A stretch of 8,123 bases of DNA from Verrucomicrobiota bacterium (GTDB lineage Bacteria; Verrucomicrobiota; Kiritimatiellia; JAAZAB01), in NCBI GenBank assembly GCA_018896395.1, contig JAHIMN010000220.1:1-8123 (forward strand). Direction: 5' to 3'. The notes beneath the pieces were generated by a model, which saw nothing but the letters and a program-made list of their open reading frames with translations, ran no database searches and was not told the origin of the DNA. A program made the translations under genes and the position numbers. Positions 6,385 through 8,123 of the stretch are shown piece after piece. How positions within the stretch are numbered: position 1 is the first letter of the stretch; each line of letters opens with the position of its first letter.

Positions 6385-7167
6385 TTATCTATTCAACTCA
6401 TAAATCCGGGCAATGCCATACAGCGTCAGGTCCGGGTCAAGGTGCACCGGCAGATCACATTCGGCCAGCACCCAGGCCGCATAACTGCCGGTAGCACAGA
6501 GGCGGACCGCTCGGCTTTTCAGCGTGTGTTGCAGGCGCGTAAAAATTTCACGCACCATACCGAGGTATCCCAGCCGCGCCCCAATGGCCATGGCCTGGCG
6601 CGTGTTCTTGCCAATGACCGGCATGGTGCGTAAATCCCGCGGGATACCGTGATAGCGGTCCAGCCGCAGGCGCGGCAGCAGCGCCGTTTTTTCGGCCAGG
6701 TAATCGGTCATGAGCGGCAGGCCGGGGACAATGATGCCGCCCATATAGGCATTGTTGGCCACCACATCAAATGTCAGGGCCGTTCCGAAATCGGCTACAA
6801 TCACGGGCGAGCCGTAGCGGTGCGCCGCACCGCAGGCATTAGCCAGGCGGTCCGCGCCGATACTGGCGGGGTTCGGATACGCTATACGCAGTCCCAACTT
6901 CATGCGGTGATGCAGCATGCGGGGCGGTCGGCCGCCAAAGGCCTGCAGTTCCCGAAGCCAGAGGTGATTGCACTGCGGCACGACCGAACACAACATGGCA
7001 CCCGCGATCAGACGGTTCCGCGTCAACCGGGTCAGCGCCGCAGTTACATCCGTGCGGCACGTGGTCCGGGTTGGCAGGCGGCGGATGCCGCTGATCCGTC
7101 CGGCGCGCGCCAGGCCCACAGTTGTACTGGTGTTGCCCATATCCACGACGATCACAAATTCAGACAT
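6385..7167 (-). CDS. coaX: Type III pantothenate kinase CoaX
   Basis: The product phosphorylates pantothenate, the first step of coenzyme A synthesis. From the ATG at 7167 it has 260 residues, typical of the type III enzymes. Visible features of the ASKHA fold are the phosphate-binding VIVVDMGNTSTTVGL (5-19), GADRLANACGA (104-114, with the catalytic Asp106), VIVADFGTALTFDVV (122-136) and GGIIVPGL (143-150). An in-frame GTG at 7188 would add seven residues (beginning MNPEPCA) that come from GGTTC-type repeat sequence, so the ATG is preferred; a weak GGAA lies about nine bases upstream. The gene follows birA by 45 bases on the same strand, a pairing common in bacteria. The enzyme type is clear because types I and II share none of these motifs. 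Confidence 0.95.
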   Translation of the reverse strand: MSEFVIVVDMGNTSTTVGLARAGRISGIRRLPTRTTCRTDVTAALTRLTRNRLIAGAMLCSVVPQCNHLWLRELQAFGGRPPRMLHHRMKLGLRIAYPNPASIGADRLANACGAAHRYGSPVIVADFGTALTFDVVANNAYMGGIIVPGLPLMTDYLAEKTALLPRLRLDRYHGIPRDLRTMPVIGKNTRQAMAIGARLGYLGMVREIFTRLQHTLKSRAVRLCATGSYAAWVLAECDLPVHLDPDLTLYGIARIYELNR

Positions 7168-7175
7168 GGCACATG

Positions 7176-7287
7176 GTTCCGGGTTCACAGTTGTTGTGTT
7201 TTTCGCCGTTTTTCATTCGACGTTCGGCGTTCGACTCGCCTGGGCGTAGCGCTCCGGCGAAGCCTGGTGTTGAGCGTTGGGCGTTTG
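7176..7287. repeat. Heptad arrays spanning the end of birA and the birA-coaX gap
   Basis: Read on the + strand, units of seven run CGTTTTT, CATTCGA, CGTTCGG, CGTTCGA (about 7207-7234). A GC-rich spacer containing GCGTAGCGCTCCGGCGAAGC follows (7244-7263), then TGTTGAG, CGTTGGG, CGTTT (about 7268-7285). Near 7176-7189 there is also a GGTTCC-GGGTTCAC stretch like the coaX-manC array. Unlike the other elements, the two C/T-rich arrays point the same way instead of forming an inverted pair. CCTGG/CCTGGG flank the spacer as a short direct repeat. The array includes the birA stop codon and encodes that protein's last residues. Confidence 0.72.
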
Positions 7288-7935
7288 CTTAGATTGCTGC
7301 CCCTGGCGCAACGACCATTCCTTCAAGATGCGGCTTTTATCATCCTGCTGCGCCATGATGTAACAGATATCCAGTTCATTCAGCACGCGCGCCAATACCT
7401 GGTCGCAATCCACGGTGACGCCCTCCAGACGCAGAGACGTGGCCAGACCAGGATCAAGCGTTTTAAAATCGCTCTCACCGTGAAGCACGTTGACCCCGAT
7501 CCCCACCACGGCGAATTCGATTACGGCACGCTTGATCCGCGGTTCAACCAGCACGCCGGCGATTTTACGGCCGTTGAGCATAATGTCGTTAGGCCATTTT
7601 AGCCGGACTTTGTTAGGCCGCCATTTTTCCAAGGCCCGCGCCACCGCCACGGATGCACAAATATTCATAAAAACGCCATCCGTGGCCGGCCAGTTGGGCC
7701 GCAGGAGGACGGATACGTAAACGCCCTTGCCGGGTAGTGACAGCCAGGATCGGCCCTGTCGTCCACGGCCGCACGTCTGGTGTTCGGCCGCCACCGTAAA
7801 GCCTTCCGGCGCGCCCTTTTCAGCCCTCGCCTTAAGCACCTCATTCGTGGATCCCGTTTTATCCAGGAATAGCAGGGGTTGGCCTAAGCGGCAATCTTTC
7901 AGAGCCATTCTGATTTTTTCAAGGCACCTTTTCAT
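7213..7935 (-). CDS. birA: Biotin--[acetyl-CoA carboxylase] ligase, catalytic domain with a repeat-derived tail
   Basis: The product activates biotin with ATP and attaches it to the biotin carrier domain of acetyl-CoA carboxylase and similar enzymes. The protein has 240 residues. Motifs are FLDKTGSTNEVLK (23-35), the biotinyl-AMP loop GRGRQGRSW (56-64), KWPNDIMLNGRKIAGVLVE (113-131, with Lys124 in the catalytic position) and VVGIGVNV (143-150). It has no N-terminal helix-turn-helix, so it is not a BirA-type repressor. The catalytic domain ends at about 207-216. The SH3-like C-terminal domain usual in the family is missing; residues 217-240 (beginning QTPNAQHQ) are translated heptad repeat. 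Minimal ligases without that domain may exist, so activity is possible. The start at 7935 has no clear ribosome site, and an ATG at 7908 is an alternative. Confidence 0.9.
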   Translation of the reverse strand: MKRCLEKIRMALKDCRLGQPLLFLDKTGSTNEVLKARAEKGAPEGFTVAAEHQTCGRGRQGRSWLSLPGKGVYVSVLLRPNWPATDGVFMNICASVAVARALEKWRPNKVRLKWPNDIMLNGRKIAGVLVEPRIKRAVIEFAVVGIGVNVLHGESDFKTLDPGLATSLRLEGVTVDCDQVLARVLNELDICYIMAQQDDKSRILKEWSLRQGQQSKQTPNAQHQASPERYAQASRTPNVE

Positions 7936-7954
7936 AATAAAACTTGGAAAGGAA

Positions 7955-8117
<163 letters not shown>

Positions 8118-8123
8118 ATCCAA

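Noticed and set aside
7168..7188. GTG start for coaX at 7188
   Set aside because: The added seven residues derive from repeat sequence, and the ATG at 7167 directly precedes the conserved first beta strand and gives the usual family length.
6649..7602. Long + strand open frame (317 codons) opposite coaX and birA
   Set aside because: It is antisense to two conserved genes and runs through their intergenic repeat; the composition is that of a shadow frame and there is no motif.

Overview
The window is a GC-rich (roughly 58-60 % by eye) chromosomal stretch of an unidentified, probably Gram-negative bacterium. It carries the end of a tad (tight adherence / Flp-type pilus) locus on the + strand and a compact housekeeping cluster on the - strand. 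The two groups converge near 2802-2890. Gene content is ordinary. The unusual feature is that every longer intergenic gap holds arrays of degenerate 7-base units, mostly arranged as inverted repeats. My impression is that such repeats, together with this gene set, suit an uncultured environmental lineage, perhaps of the PVC group (Kiritimatiellota, Lentisphaerota) or Omnitrophota. That is a low-confidence guess; no rRNA or other marker is present to test it.

Left part, + strand (1-2801): the 3' two thirds of the secretion ATPase gene tadA/cpaF (truncated by the window start), tadB overlapping it by 13 bases, a 168-base gap with a heptad hairpin, then tadC. The three products form the inner-membrane motor and platform that assemble Flp-type pili. 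The 89-base convergent gap after tadC holds a second copy of the same hairpin family, followed by a T run, and may terminate transcription.

Right part, - strand (8123 down to 2891), in transcription order: birA-type biotin protein ligase, coaX (type III pantothenate kinase), manC (mannose-1-phosphate guanylyltransferase), ruvX/yqgF, truA (tRNA pseudouridine synthase A) and an AEC-family permease. ManC-ruvX-truA-permease is tight (16-base gap, 68-base overlap, 8-base overlap) and probably one transcript. BirA-coaX and coaX-manC are separated by heptad arrays. Two genes seem to have been altered by repeats. ManC contains an in-frame, palindrome-rich insertion of exactly 90 bases (30 codons) bounded by a 7-base direct repeat. 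The last 24 or so codons of birA are themselves repeat sequence and stand where the family's C-terminal domain is expected.

I see no new enzyme system, defence locus, CRISPR array or RNA gene. The best lead for something little described is the heptad-repeat family: several consensus types, a repeated 24-7-24 hairpin design, and an apparent gain or loss of one 7-base unit between two copies.
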